DNA of 14,783 nucleotides from NCBI GenBank assembly GCA_944358225.1, contig CALVQP010000029.1:1-14783 (forward strand), given 5' to 3'. The position numbers and the translations under genes were made by a program. The notes beneath the pieces are model-generated. The model did no database searches. It was not told the origin of the DNA and saw only the letters and a list, made by a program, of their open reading frames with translations. Every line of letters starts with the position of its first letter. The stretch's first letter is position 1. Positions 6,883 to 14,685 of this stretch are shown in pieces. This stretch comes from an uncultured Bacilli bacterium. Its GTDB lineage: Bacteria > Bacillota_I > Bacilli_A > RF39 > UBA660.

Positions 6883-7602
6883 ATGATAAGCAAAATATCT
6901 TTAAAACACAAAATCATAATTTTTATTATTTTTCTTATTATAATCAGTGTCATTGCTGGTAAAATCTATTTTGCCAAACCAGTCTCTGCTTCCTCTGAAG
7001 ATACAATAGAGTTAAAAGCCTCTGCAAAAGAAGAAAAGCAAACAACCGAGAAAACTGATTATAAAGTAGACATCAAAGGAGCAGTTGCAAGTCCGGGAGT
7101 TTATACAGCTGATGCAAGCAATATTGTTAATGATATAATTAATATGGCTGGTGGATTAAATAGTAATGCAACAACGCAAAATCTAAATCTTAGTAAAAAA
7201 ATTCAAGATGAAATGGTCATAATTATCTATACAGAAGAAGAACTGCGGAATAAAACTAGTCAAATTGATGAAGTATGTTTTAATAATAATTTAGATATTT
7301 CTCAGTGTGTTTTAAATCGTCAATCACTCGTAGTTTCTGAAAGTAGTCAAACAGATCCAAAATTTGAAGAAAGCAGCCAAAATAATTTAAACGAAACCAA
7401 TCCGCAAAATACCAAGGTATCTTTAAATAAAGCTACTTTAGAAGAGTTAATGACTTTAAATGGCATTGGAGAAGCTAAAGCCAAAAGTATCATTGCCTAT
7501 CGCGAAGAGAATCAAGGATTTAAATCAGTGGATGAATTACTAAATGTTTCCGGTATTAAAGAAGCGTTATTTGCTAAAATTAAAGACAATATTACACTCT
7601 AA
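6883..7602 (+). CDS. comEA: Competence protein ComEA (DNA receptor)
   Basis: ComEA is the membrane-anchored double-stranded-DNA receptor of natural transformation; it passes DNA to the ComEC channel. A single N-terminal membrane helix (~10-25) is followed by a short polar linker. An SLBB domain comes next (~61-117, VDIKGAVASPGVY), then a variable Ser/Asn/Gln-rich linker (~120-177). The C-terminal helix-hairpin-helix DNA-binding domain is at ~178-239 (SLNKATLEELMTLNGIGEAK, then FKSVDELLNVSGI). Two cysteines in the linker (C132, C142) would lie outside the cell and could form a disulfide; this is inference. At 239 residues it is a usual length. comEC overlaps its 3' end, so the two are coupled. 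No convincing promoter was seen in the 96 bases upstream, so expression may be by read-through or from an alternative promoter type. Confidence 0.95.
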   Translation: MISKISLKHKIIIFIIFLIIISVIAGKIYFAKPVSASSEDTIELKASAKEEKQTTEKTDYKVDIKGAVASPGVYTADASNIVNDIINMAGGLNSNATTQNLNLSKKIQDEMVIIIYTEEELRNKTSQIDEVCFNNNLDISQCVLNRQSLVVSESSQTDPKFEESSQNNLNETNPQNTKVSLNKATLEELMTLNGIGEAKAKSIIAYREENQGFKSVDELLNVSGIKEALFAKIKDNITL

Positions 7603-9607
7603 TTTAACTTTTTTAATTTTAATTGTTTTCGTACTATGTTACGGTATCTTTATCTTAAAATATCATAAAAGTAGTTATAAAGAAGGGCAAGTAGTGTTAA
7701 CTGCCAAAATCCTTAATATCAGCATAAATGAGAAGAAAACAACTCTAACCTTACAGGCAGAAGAAAAAATTAAAGCAAGCTCTTATCAAAACATTTTAGA
7801 TACTCTTAATTTACAAAACGGTCAAATTGTAAAAGTTATTGGAAACTTGCAAAAACCAGCTTCTAATCAATTGCCTAATACATTTAATTATGAGAAGTAT
7901 CTTTTAAGTCAAAAAATATTTTATGAATTAGAAATTAAAGAAATAGAAGTAATAAAACCAGAAATATCCCTTTTTTATAAAATGAAAAACTACATTATAA
8001 ATAGAACCAATAACTTAAAATATACTTCAAATTATGTACAAGCGTTTATTTTAGGAGATAAAAGCGGTATTAGCAACGATTATAAAATGTATCAAGAATT
8101 AGGAGTTGCACACTTATTTGCTCTCTCAGGATTGCATATTAACTTTTTAAGTTTAATTATCTTCAAAATTTTAGCTTTTTTTAATACACCTAAAAAAGTT
8201 CAATACTCTATAATTACTATAGTATTTTTAATCTTTTTAAAATTGACAAATTATCCAGCAAGCCTTTATAAAGCTGTTGTTTTCTTTTTCTTAAAATTGC
8301 TAAACAAAATTCTAAAACTTGCACTTTCTAATGTTAGATTATTTGTCATCACAATTATGACCCTATTAGTTATTAATCCATATTTTATTTATGATTTAGG
8401 CTTTTTATATTCTGTTAGCGCTACTTTAGGTTTAATAATTTCTTTAAAAAGAGTTAAACAAAACTATTTTAAAACAACTATAAAGGCAACTATCATTGCT
8501 ACTTTATTTACTTTACCAATAAGTTTATCTACTAATTATTATATTAATTGTACAAGTATTATAAATAATTTAGTATTCGGCTTTTTAGTAACTTTTGTAG
8601 CTTATCCTTTAGCATTAATAACTTTTATTATTCCTTATTGTTCTTACATCTATAATATTATAATTGATTTGACGATTACTCTTGCTCATTTCTTAATGCG
8701 TTTTAACTTAAATGTTACCTTTGCTAAAATGCCGAGTATAATCATTATTGCTTATTATTTTCTGTTAATTAGTTACTTTGTTTTAAAAAAACAAGCTAGT
8801 ATTCTTTATTTAACTTTATTATTACTATTTGTTAAAATAAAGCCTATTTTAGATCCTAATTGTTATATAATTTTTTTGAATGTCGGTCAAGGCGATGCTA
8901 CTTTAATCCAAACCCCATATCAACAGCATAGTATATTAATTGATACAGGAGGAAAATATAACGTTGATCTTAGTCAAAATATGATAACTTTTTTTAAAAG
9001 TTTGGGACTTAATAAATTAGATGTTCTAGTTATTACTCACGGAGATTTTGATCACATGAAAGAGGCGATTAATTTAGCGTCTAAATTTCCCATTAAACAA
9101 GTTATTTTTAATAAGGGAAAATACAATGAATTAGAAACTTCCTTAATCAAAATTTTAAAAGAAAAACAGATTCCTTATTATCAAAATATATCTAAACTAT
9201 TTTTAGGTAATTATACTCTTGATTTTTTAAAAACTTCCTTATATGATAGCGAAAATGATAATTCTAACATCCTATATTTTAATTATAATCAAATTAAAAT
9301 GCTGTTGATGGCTGATGCTAGTAAAAGGGTAGAAGAGGAACTTCTAAATAAATATAATCTTTCCCATATTGATATTTTAAAAGTTGCCCATCATGGCAGT
9401 AATACTAGTAGTAGCAAAAAATTTATAAATGCTTTAAATCCAAGATATTCACTTATTTCTGTCGGAGAAAATAATATATACAATCATCCTCATCCCGAAG
9501 TTTTAGACAACTTAAAAAAATCGCATGTTTATCAAACAAATAAACAAGGAACTATCATTTTTAAAATAAAAAAGAATAAATTACAAGTTCAAACATCACA
9601 AAATTAA
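7544..9607 (+). CDS. comEC: Competence channel protein ComEC
   Basis: ComEC forms the inner-membrane channel that imports single-stranded DNA during transformation. After one or two N-terminal membrane helices (~20-38) comes the OB-fold/DUF4131-like region (~45-135). The Competence domain follows, with many membrane helices (~160-435) and the family motif around AFILGDKSGI...HLFALSGLHI (~168-199). The C-terminal metallo-beta-lactamase-like domain (~440-680) starts at FLNVGQGDATLIQT and has THGDFDHM (H499, D501, D503, H504), KVAHHGSNTSSS (H616, H617) and an NHPHPEV end. The domain order is that of full-length ComEC; at 687 residues it is slightly short for the family. The ATG start implies a 59-base overlap with comEA and lacks a strong Shine-Dalgarno. 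A TTG at 7571 (32-base overlap) is an alternative, so the first residues are uncertain. Confidence 0.93.
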   Translation: MFPVLKKRYLLKLKTILHSNLTFLILIVFVLCYGIFILKYHKSSYKEGQVVLTAKILNISINEKKTTLTLQAEEKIKASSYQNILDTLNLQNGQIVKVIGNLQKPASNQLPNTFNYEKYLLSQKIFYELEIKEIEVIKPEISLFYKMKNYIINRTNNLKYTSNYVQAFILGDKSGISNDYKMYQELGVAHLFALSGLHINFLSLIIFKILAFFNTPKKVQYSIITIVFLIFLKLTNYPASLYKAVVFFFLKLLNKILKLALSNVRLFVITIMTLLVINPYFIYDLGFLYSVSATLGLIISLKRVKQNYFKTTIKATIIATLFTLPISLSTNYYINCTSIINNLVFGFLVTFVAYPLALITFIIPYCSYIYNIIIDLTITLAHFLMRFNLNVTFAKMPSIIIIAYYFLLISYFVLKKQASILYLTLLLLFVKIKPILDPNCYIIFLNVGQGDATLIQTPYQQHSILIDTGGKYNVDLSQNMITFFKSLGLNKLDVLVITHGDFDHMKEAINLASKFPIKQVIFNKGKYNELETSLIKILKEKQIPYYQNISKLFLGNYTLDFLKTSLYDSENDNSNILYFNYNQIKMLLMADASKRVEEELLNKYNLSHIDILKVAHHGSNTSSSKKFINALNPRYSLISVGENNIYNHPHPEVLDNLKKSHVYQTNKQGTIIFKIKKNKLQVQTSQN

Positions 9608-9650
9608 AAAAAGATACACCATTTATTATTAAGTGCATAAAATATTATAT

Positions 9651-9664
9651 ACGTTATATAACGT
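9651..9664. repeat. 14-bp perfect palindrome
   Basis: ACGTTATATAACGT reads the same on both strands. It lies in the 125-base gap between comEC and holA, just upstream of the terminator hairpin. It may be an operator half-site pair or simply a chance A/T-rich palindrome; no T-tract follows it, so it is not a terminator by itself. Confidence 0.5.
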
Positions 9665-9676
9665 TTTAAATAGATT

Positions 9677-9701
9677 AAAGGACAGCACTTGTCCTTTTTT
9701 T
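9677..9701 (+). terminator. Intrinsic terminator of the comEA-comEC operon
   Basis: AAAGGACA (9677-9684) pairs perfectly with TGTCCTTT (9690-9697) around the loop GCACT, and a run of seven T (9695-9701) follows. This is a standard Rho-independent terminator, 70 bases after the comEC stop. Confidence 0.88.
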
Positions 9702-9717
9702 AAAACTTTACTATAAT
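9689..9717 (+). promoter_or_regulatory. Promoter for holA, overlapping the terminator
   Basis: TATAAT (9712-9717) lies 17 bases after TTGTCC (9689-9694), a 4-of-6 -35 match. The -35 element is inside the right arm of the terminator hairpin and the T-tract is the spacer. The start point would be near 9724, on the GGTGAT Shine-Dalgarno, giving a leader of about 9 bases. Confidence 0.65.
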
Positions 9718-9732
9718 AAACTTGGTGATTTC

Positions 9733-10647
9733 ATGAATTACTTAATTGCAAGTACTAGTTTTCGGCTTATTGATGAAAAAATTTCTCAAATAGTTGATTC
9801 TAAAAATATTATTACTTTTGATTACTCTTTGTGTACCTTAGAAGACATTTTACAAGAAGCTGCTTATATCAGTATTTTTGATGAAAGAAAATATCTCATC
9901 GTTAAAAATGCCATCTTTTTTGCTAGTGCTAAATTAAGTGATAAAGAGGTTGACAATTTTTTAAAATATTTACAAAATCCTAATTCCAATACTATTATCA
10001 TTTTTTGTTGTCTAGAAAAGTTAGATGAACGTAAAAAAATCACTAAATATTTTAAAAAAGAAGAAAATGTAATAACTTTAAATAATTTAAGTGAATTAGA
10101 TTTACAAAAAAAACTCCAAACTAAATTTTTAGAAAAGGGTTTTAAAATAGATACACCTTGTTTAAAATATCTTACCAAAAGTTGCTTAAATAACTATGAT
10201 TTAGCTTATAATGAAATGGAAAAAATAACCTGTTTTTATTCTAAAAGTACCGATACAATTAAATTAGAAGATTTAAAAAAATTAACTAAAGGAGTTCTTG
10301 AAAATAATATTTTCAAACTAATTCAGGCTATTATGGCAAAAAATACCAAAGAGAGTTTTAAAATATTTGCTGATTTAAAAATCTTAAAAGAAGAACCAAT
10401 AGCTTGGATAGTTTTACTAGCTAGAGAATATCGCAATGTATATATTATTAAAAATAAACCCGAATATACCCAAAAATTAAAACTTCAAAGCTGGCAAGTT
10501 GAAAAATATAAAAAACTAGCTTATCAGTATACCAATAAAGAATTAAAAGAAAATTTAAAAAAACTATATAATTTAGATAAAAATATTAAAAGCGGGAAAA
10601 TTGAAAAGTATTTAGGATTTCAACTTTTTATGCTAACAAGCAGCTAA
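9733..10647 (+). CDS. holA: DNA polymerase III subunit delta (HolA)
   Basis: The delta subunit is the 'wrench' of the clamp-loader complex that opens the sliding clamp DnaN during replication. The protein fits by length (304 residues, slightly below the common ~330-340), by position after comEC as in other Firmicutes, and by pattern. The N-terminal AAA-like domain has the DILQEAAYISIFDERKYLIV segment (~38-57), where delta proteins carry the '..s.LFgerrlv.v' motif; NTIIIFCCLEKLDERKKITK (~85-104) follows. The C-terminal collar domain holds the IFKLIQAIMAKN (~193-204) and LLAREYRN (~228-235) motifs. As expected for delta, there is no complete Walker A. The Shine-Dalgarno GGTGAT (9724-9729) is 3 bases before the ATG. 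In B. subtilis rpsT lies next to holA; here ruvA follows after 49 bases. Confidence 0.88.
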   Translation: MNYLIASTSFRLIDEKISQIVDSKNIITFDYSLCTLEDILQEAAYISIFDERKYLIVKNAIFFASAKLSDKEVDNFLKYLQNPNSNTIIIFCCLEKLDERKKITKYFKKEENVITLNNLSELDLQKKLQTKFLEKGFKIDTPCLKYLTKSCLNNYDLAYNEMEKITCFYSKSTDTIKLEDLKKLTKGVLENNIFKLIQAIMAKNTKESFKIFADLKILKEEPIAWIVLLAREYRNVYIIKNKPEYTQKLKLQSWQVEKYKKLAYQYTNKELKENLKKLYNLDKNIKSGKIEKYLGFQLFMLTSS

Positions 10648-10651
10648 ATTC

Positions 10652-10680
10652 TTTAAAAGTGTACAAATGTATGATATTAT
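10652..10680 (+). promoter_or_regulatory. Promoter for ruvA
   Basis: TATTAT (10675-10680) is 17 bases after TTTAAA (10652-10657), each a fair consensus match. An overlapping TATGAT at 10670-10675 is an alternative -10. The start point would be near 10687, on the AAGGTG Shine-Dalgarno, again giving a leader of about 10 bases. Confidence 0.5.
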
Positions 10681-10696
10681 TAAAAAGGTGATATAA

Positions 10697-11251
10697 ATGC
10701 TAAATTATATAAAGGGAATTATTAAACATCAAGAAAGTAATTATATTGTAATTGAACAAAATAATATAGGTTTTGAAGTTTATGTAGCTAATCCATATAG
10801 TTTTAACTTAGAAGAAGAATATTGTATATATTTATATAATCATATTCGTGAAGAGGAATATAGTCTTTATGGATTTAAAACAATTGAAGAAAAACAACTT
10901 TTTTTAAGATTAATTAATGTTAAAGGACTAGGCCCTAAAATGGCTTTACCGATGTTAGCTACAGGAAGTGTAAGTGGGATTGTTGATGCTATTGATCGTG
11001 AAAATATTTTATATTTAACTAAATTTCCTAAAATAGGTGAAAAAATAGCTAAGCAAATAATTTTAGATTTAAAAGGCAAAATTACGAGTCCTAAAAGTAC
11101 TAATAATGAAGTTTCTTTTGACGAACTTATTAGTGTTTTAACTAATTTAGGGTATAAGAACACTGATATAAAAAAAGTACTACCTAATATCGATACTTCA
11201 TTAAATATTGAACAACAAATTAAAGAAGCATTAAGATTGATGTTAAAATAA
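10697..11251 (+). CDS. ruvA: Holliday junction helicase subunit RuvA
   Basis: RuvA tetramers bind Holliday junctions and recruit RuvB for branch migration in recombinational repair. Domain I is an OB fold (~1-62, starting MLNYIKGII and containing YSLYGF). Domain II has two helix-hairpin-helix motifs (LINVKGLGPKMAL, ~72-84, and LTKFPKIGEKIAKQIILDLK, ~107-126). After a short flexible linker (~128-140), domain III (~141-184) is the small helical RuvB-binding domain. The length of 184 residues is slightly under the usual 190-205, through a short linker. AAGGTG at 10685-10690 is 6 bases before the ATG. ruvB follows after 13 bases with an almost identical 18-base ribosome-binding segment (AAAAAGGTGATxTAAATG), and the two form an operon. 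Confidence 0.96.
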   Translation: MLNYIKGIIKHQESNYIVIEQNNIGFEVYVANPYSFNLEEEYCIYLYNHIREEEYSLYGFKTIEEKQLFLRLINVKGLGPKMALPMLATGSVSGIVDAIDRENILYLTKFPKIGEKIAKQIILDLKGKITSPKSTNNEVSFDELISVLTNLGYKNTDIKKVLPNIDTSLNIEQQIKEALRLMLK

Positions 11252-11264
11252 AAAGGTGATGTAA

Positions 11265-12287
11265 ATGGAAGAAAACATTTTGACAACTAGCGAAATTAGC
11301 GGAGATGAATTTGAAAAAACTATCCGTCCGCTATCTTTAGAGGAGTATGTGGGACAAGCAGAATTAAAAGCCAATTTAGAGGTGTTTATTAAAGCTTGTA
11401 AAATGCGTAATGAATCTTTAGATCATGTTTTATTATACGGCCCTCCAGGGCTTGGAAAAACCACTTTAGCTCATATTATTGCTAATGAACTAGGAACATC
11501 ATTAAAAACTGCTAGTGGTCCTTCCATTGAAAAAAGTGGTGATTTAGCTGCTGTGTTATCAACTTTAGAACCGGGGGATGTTTTATTTATCGACGAAATT
11601 CATCGCATGCCTAGATACATTGAAGAAATATTATATCCAGCAATGGAAGATTTTGAGTTAGATATTGTTATCGGTAGTGAAGGCAATTCGCGTAATATTA
11701 AAATAGATCTGCCGCCTTTTACATTAGTAGGAGCAACAACTAGAGCTGGAGATATTTCTTCACCCCTTAGAGATCGTTTTGGTATAATATCGAAATTAAA
11801 CTACTATACTCATGAAGAATTAAAAAACATTATTCAAAGAACATCTAAAGTTTTAAATTTTGCTATTACGGATGAGGCAGCTTTAGAATTAGCTACTAGA
11901 AGTCGTAAGACACCTAGAATTGCTAATCGTTTATTTAAAAGAGTAAGAGATTTTGCTTTAGTTGATAATAAGGAAATAATCGATAAGGAAACTACTTTAA
12001 AAGCTTTAGAACGTTTAAATGTTGATCGAAGCGGTCTAGATGCTTTAGATACTCAATATTTATCTTCCTTAATCCATAAATTTAGTGGCGGACCAGTAGG
12101 AATTGAGACAATTGCCACTTCGATCGGGGAAGAAGTATCCAACATTGAAGATGTTGTTGAACCATATTTACTACAAGAAGGATTTGTGCATCGTACGCCA
12201 AGAGGACGCATTGCAACAAAAAAAGCCTATGAACATTTAAAAATTCCTTTTGATAATAAAAGCAAGGAGAGTTATGAAAACAGCTGA
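11265..12287 (+). CDS. ruvB: Holliday junction branch-migration ATPase RuvB
   Basis: RuvB is the AAA+ hexameric motor that, with RuvA, drives branch migration of Holliday junctions. The motifs are textbook: RPLSLEEYVGQ (~21-31), Walker A GPPGLGKTT (59-67), Walker B FIDEIH (108-113), sensor 1 GATTRAG (156-162), an arginine-finger region LRDRFG (168-173), sensor 2 RKTPRIANRL (214-223), and a C-terminal winged helix ending GFVHRTPRGR (306-315). The length of 340 residues is normal. The start is set by AAGGTGAT (11253-11260) 4 bases before the ATG. The end overlaps the queA start by 14 bases, indicating coupled translation. Confidence 0.98.
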   Translation: MEENILTTSEISGDEFEKTIRPLSLEEYVGQAELKANLEVFIKACKMRNESLDHVLLYGPPGLGKTTLAHIIANELGTSLKTASGPSIEKSGDLAAVLSTLEPGDVLFIDEIHRMPRYIEEILYPAMEDFELDIVIGSEGNSRNIKIDLPPFTLVGATTRAGDISSPLRDRFGIISKLNYYTHEELKNIIQRTSKVLNFAITDEAALELATRSRKTPRIANRLFKRVRDFALVDNKEIIDKETTLKALERLNVDRSGLDALDTQYLSSLIHKFSGGPVGIETIATSIGEEVSNIEDVVEPYLLQEGFVHRTPRGRIATKKAYEHLKIPFDNKSKESYENS

Positions 12288-13299
12288 TTTTGATTACAAT
12301 TTACCAGAAGAACTTATTGCCCAAACGCCGCTTAAGAAGCGTGATGAATCAAGATTAATGATTTTAGATAAAAAAAGTGGAGAAATAACTCATGAGGTTT
12401 TTCATAATATAATTTCTTATTTAGATCAGAACGATGTTTTAGTTATTAACGATACTAAAGTTATTCCTGCTCGTTTGATCGGCCAAAAAGAAGATACTCA
12501 TGCTGTCATCGAACTTTTACTACTTTCTAATATAGAAGGGGATATCTACCGTTGTTTAGCTAAGCCAGGCAAACGATTACATATTGATACTATTATTTCT
12601 TTTGGTGATGGCCAATTAAAAGCTCAAGTTTTAAGTAAAAAAGAAGATGGAATAGTTGAAGTAAAATTAATCTATAAAGGCATTTTAATGGAAATTTTAG
12701 ACTCTTTAGGGCAAATGCCCCTACCACCATACATTCATGAAAAATTAGAAGATAAAAACCGTTATCAAACTGTGTATGCCAAAAATAGTGGTAGTGCAGC
12801 CGCCCCAACAGCGGGATTACATTTTACAGAGGAACTATTAAAAAAAATAAAAGATAAAGGCGTACAAATTGTTAGTATTACTTTGCATGTTGGCCTAGGA
12901 ACATTTCGTCCTGTCAATGTCGAAGATGTTACTAAACACGTTATGCATAGTGAATACTACAGTATGAGCAAAGAAACTGCTCAAATATTAAATAAAGCTA
13001 AAAAAAATAATAAACGAATCATCTCCGTAGGAACTACAACAACCAGAACCTTAGAAACTATAATGACTAAATATCATACTTTTAAAGAATGTAGTGGTAA
13101 TACTAATATCTTTATTTATCCGGGATATGAGTGGAAAGCTATTGATGCTTTAATTACTAATTTTCATTTGCCTAAAAGTACTTTGCTTATGTTAGTAAGT
13201 GCCTTAGCTAGTAAAGATATAATTTTAAAAGCTTACGCTGAGGCAGTTGCTCAAAAATACCGTTTCTTTTCCTTTGGAGATGCTATGTTCATAAAATAA
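12274..13299 (+). CDS. queA: S-adenosylmethionine:tRNA ribosyltransferase-isomerase QueA
   Basis: QueA transfers and isomerises the ribosyl moiety of S-adenosylmethionine onto preQ1 in tRNA, making epoxyqueuosine at the wobble position of GUN anticodons. Family motifs are clear: DFDYNLPEELIAQTPL (~5-20), NDTKVIPARL (~59-68), GQMPLPPYI (~146-154), YQTVYAKNSGSAAAPTAGLH (~164-183) and LHVGLGTFRPV (~204-214). The length of 341 residues is normal. I chose ATG 12274, eight codons inside the longest frame, because AAGGAG (12264-12269) lies just before it and MKTADFDY is the normal family N-terminus; the earlier ATG at 12250 would be inside ruvB with no site. The ruvA-ruvB-queA order is common in bacteria. 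The tgt gene that usually follows is not in the window. Confidence 0.97.
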   Translation: MKTADFDYNLPEELIAQTPLKKRDESRLMILDKKSGEITHEVFHNIISYLDQNDVLVINDTKVIPARLIGQKEDTHAVIELLLLSNIEGDIYRCLAKPGKRLHIDTIISFGDGQLKAQVLSKKEDGIVEVKLIYKGILMEILDSLGQMPLPPYIHEKLEDKNRYQTVYAKNSGSAAAPTAGLHFTEELLKKIKDKGVQIVSITLHVGLGTFRPVNVEDVTKHVMHSEYYSMSKETAQILNKAKKNNKRIISVGTTTTRTLETIMTKYHTFKECSGNTNIFIYPGYEWKAIDALITNFHLPKSTLLMLVSALASKDIILKAYAEAVAQKYRFFSFGDAMFIK

Positions 13300-13309
13300 A
13301 TTTATAAAT

Positions 13310-13327
13310 AAGGGGGGAATGTAAATA
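13310..13327 (+). promoter_or_regulatory. Irregular translation start: SD, ATG-TAA and ATA
   Basis: AAGGGGGG (13310-13317) resembles the Shine-Dalgarno with one G where A is usual (G:U pairing possible). One base later ATG (13319) is followed at once by TAA (13322) in the same frame as the peptidase gene. The next codon, ATA (13325), is about 7-8 bases from the Shine-Dalgarno, the ideal distance, and opens a convincing membrane-anchor sequence. Confidence 0.6.
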
Positions 13328-14635
13328 AAAATAAAAAGCGTAATTATTATATTTGTAGTCTTTGTTACTGCAAATATATATTTTTTAAACAGCAACAATT
13401 TAGGAAACCATTTATTTATCAAAGACAAAAAAGCAACTACTAAAGACCAAAATCAAACAATTACTTTACCATCTTCAAAAGAGTCAACAGATAATCAACT
13501 GGGCCAAAAAGAAAATACTTTGCAACTAACGACACCTTCTAATGAAAATTTAATTCAAATTACGGAAATATCTAAACTAGAAACAGAGGAACTAGAAAGA
13601 TTAAATAGCTATCAAGAATTAGTTAAACAAGCAGAAATAGCCTTAAAAAATAGTACTGATTTAAAGGCGTTAGAATCTCTTATCGCCCAAATTCAAGATA
13701 GTTTTTCCAAGCTGAGTATTAATAATCAAAATTTGTATTTATCATCTTTAAATATTTTAAAAAATAGTGTTCAAGAATTATCAGAAATAGAAAATTCTAT
13801 CAAAAATCACGCTGAAGAGTTAAAGCAAGCTACAAGCATTGCTGATATTACTAATTTGCAGCAAGAAGCTAAAGAAGTGCAAAACTTAATTGCTTTTGTA
13901 GATAATGAGCCCCTAAAAGAAAAGTTTATCTCTGATTATCAAAACACCCTTAAAATTCTAAATGATATAACGCCGCCAGTTATTGAGGGAATAACAGATC
14001 AAGAAAATGCTTTTCAACCAGTTAATGTATCAATTCTAGATGAAACGACTACAAACGTCTTATTAAATGATGAACCCTTTGATCCAAGTCAATCTATTTC
14101 GGATAACGGGGACTATATTTTAGAAGTGACTGACCAAGCTTTTAATAAAACAATTATCACTTTTCAAGTAAATATTCCATCTAATGAGTTAGTATCAGAG
14201 TTAGATTCCTCTTTAGATTTTACTTTACCACTCAAAAAAGGATATATTACTCAAAATTATAAAGGTTCATTACATATGGGTGTAGATTTTTCCTCTGATG
14301 ATAAAAGCGAAAAAATATATCCTATAGCTCAAGGTGAAGTAATTTATGTTGGCACTGATAATTATGGCGCTAACATTGTTAAGATTAAACATGAAATAAA
14401 CAATCAAATTATTTATTCAACCTATGGACATATGAAAGAAGTATATTTTCAAGAAGGACAAATAGTTTCTAATCAAGATCTTTTAGGTATTATGGGAAGC
14501 ACTGGCAAGTCTAGTGGCGAACACTTACATTTAGAAATGAGTACTTGTGATTATACAGAAAACTGTGATTATAGCACTTATAAAATGAACATTTTAGATC
14601 CTTTTGAATTTATTCCGTACAAACCAAAATGGTAA
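13325..14635 (+). CDS. Membrane-anchored M23 (LytM-type) metallopeptidase
   Basis: M23 peptidases are zinc enzymes that cut cross-bridge or stem peptides of cell-wall murein. Numbering from ATA 13325 gives 436 residues. An N-terminal hydrophobic segment (~5-21, IKIKSVIIIFVVFVTANIYF) is probably an uncleaved anchor or signal. Then come a Ser/Gln/Thr-rich linker, a helical, probably coiled-coil region (~80-212), an Ig-like domain opening DITPPVIEGI and closing with NKTIITFQVNIP (~213-292), and the M23 domain (~306-436). All metal and catalytic residues are visible: H317 and D321 (LHMGVDF), H369 (YGHM), and H400 and H402 (GEHLHLE). A downstream TTG (13520) would drop the membrane anchor and lacks a Shine-Dalgarno, so I reject it. 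No ATG, GTG or TTG opens the anchor in frame except an ATG at 13319 followed directly by TAA. It is either ATA-started or has a nonsense second codon. A role in wall growth or division is inference. Confidence 0.85.
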   Translation: MKIKSVIIIFVVFVTANIYFLNSNNLGNHLFIKDKKATTKDQNQTITLPSSKESTDNQLGQKENTLQLTTPSNENLIQITEISKLETEELERLNSYQELVKQAEIALKNSTDLKALESLIAQIQDSFSKLSINNQNLYLSSLNILKNSVQELSEIENSIKNHAEELKQATSIADITNLQQEAKEVQNLIAFVDNEPLKEKFISDYQNTLKILNDITPPVIEGITDQENAFQPVNVSILDETTTNVLLNDEPFDPSQSISDNGDYILEVTDQAFNKTIITFQVNIPSNELVSELDSSLDFTLPLKKGYITQNYKGSLHMGVDFSSDDKSEKIYPIAQGEVIYVGTDNYGANIVKIKHEINNQIIYSTYGHMKEVYFQEGQIVSNQDLLGIMGSTGKSSGEHLHLEMSTCDYTENCDYSTYKMNILDPFEFIPYKPKW

Positions 14636-14642
14636 TTTTCTC

Positions 14643-14682
14643 AAGAATCATTTGACACATAAAATGTCAAGTGGTTCTTTTC
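14643..14682 (+). terminator. Strong intrinsic terminator after the M23 gene
   Basis: AAGAATCATTTGACA (14643-14657) pairs along all 15 positions with TGTCAAGTGGTTCTT (14665-14679), counting two G:U pairs, around the loop CATAAAA. A T-rich tail TTTTCTATTT follows. It starts 7 bases after the peptidase stop. Confidence 0.88.
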
Positions 14683-14685
14683 TAT

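Noticed and set aside
9864..10178. 104-residue minus-strand frame inside holA
   Set aside because: Antisense shadow of a clear gene; composition is what the complement of A/T-rich coding DNA gives, with no ribosome site or family pattern.
10867..11286. 139-residue minus-strand frame over ruvA
   Set aside because: Lies opposite well-supported ruvA codons and the ruvB start; no independent coding signal.
12250..12273. Upstream ATG for queA
   Set aside because: It adds residues foreign to the family, lies within ruvB and has no Shine-Dalgarno; ATG 12274 has AAGGAG and gives the normal N-terminus.
12593..12808. 71-residue minus-strand frame inside queA
   Set aside because: Shadow of queA, covering its conserved motif region.
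13225..13428. 67-residue minus-strand frame spanning the queA end and the peptidase start
   Set aside because: Its hydrophobic look comes from the complement of A/T-rich DNA; both sense-strand genes are better supported.
13520..13522. TTG as the start of the M23 peptidase
   Set aside because: No ribosome site, and it would remove a clear in-frame membrane anchor encoded just upstream.
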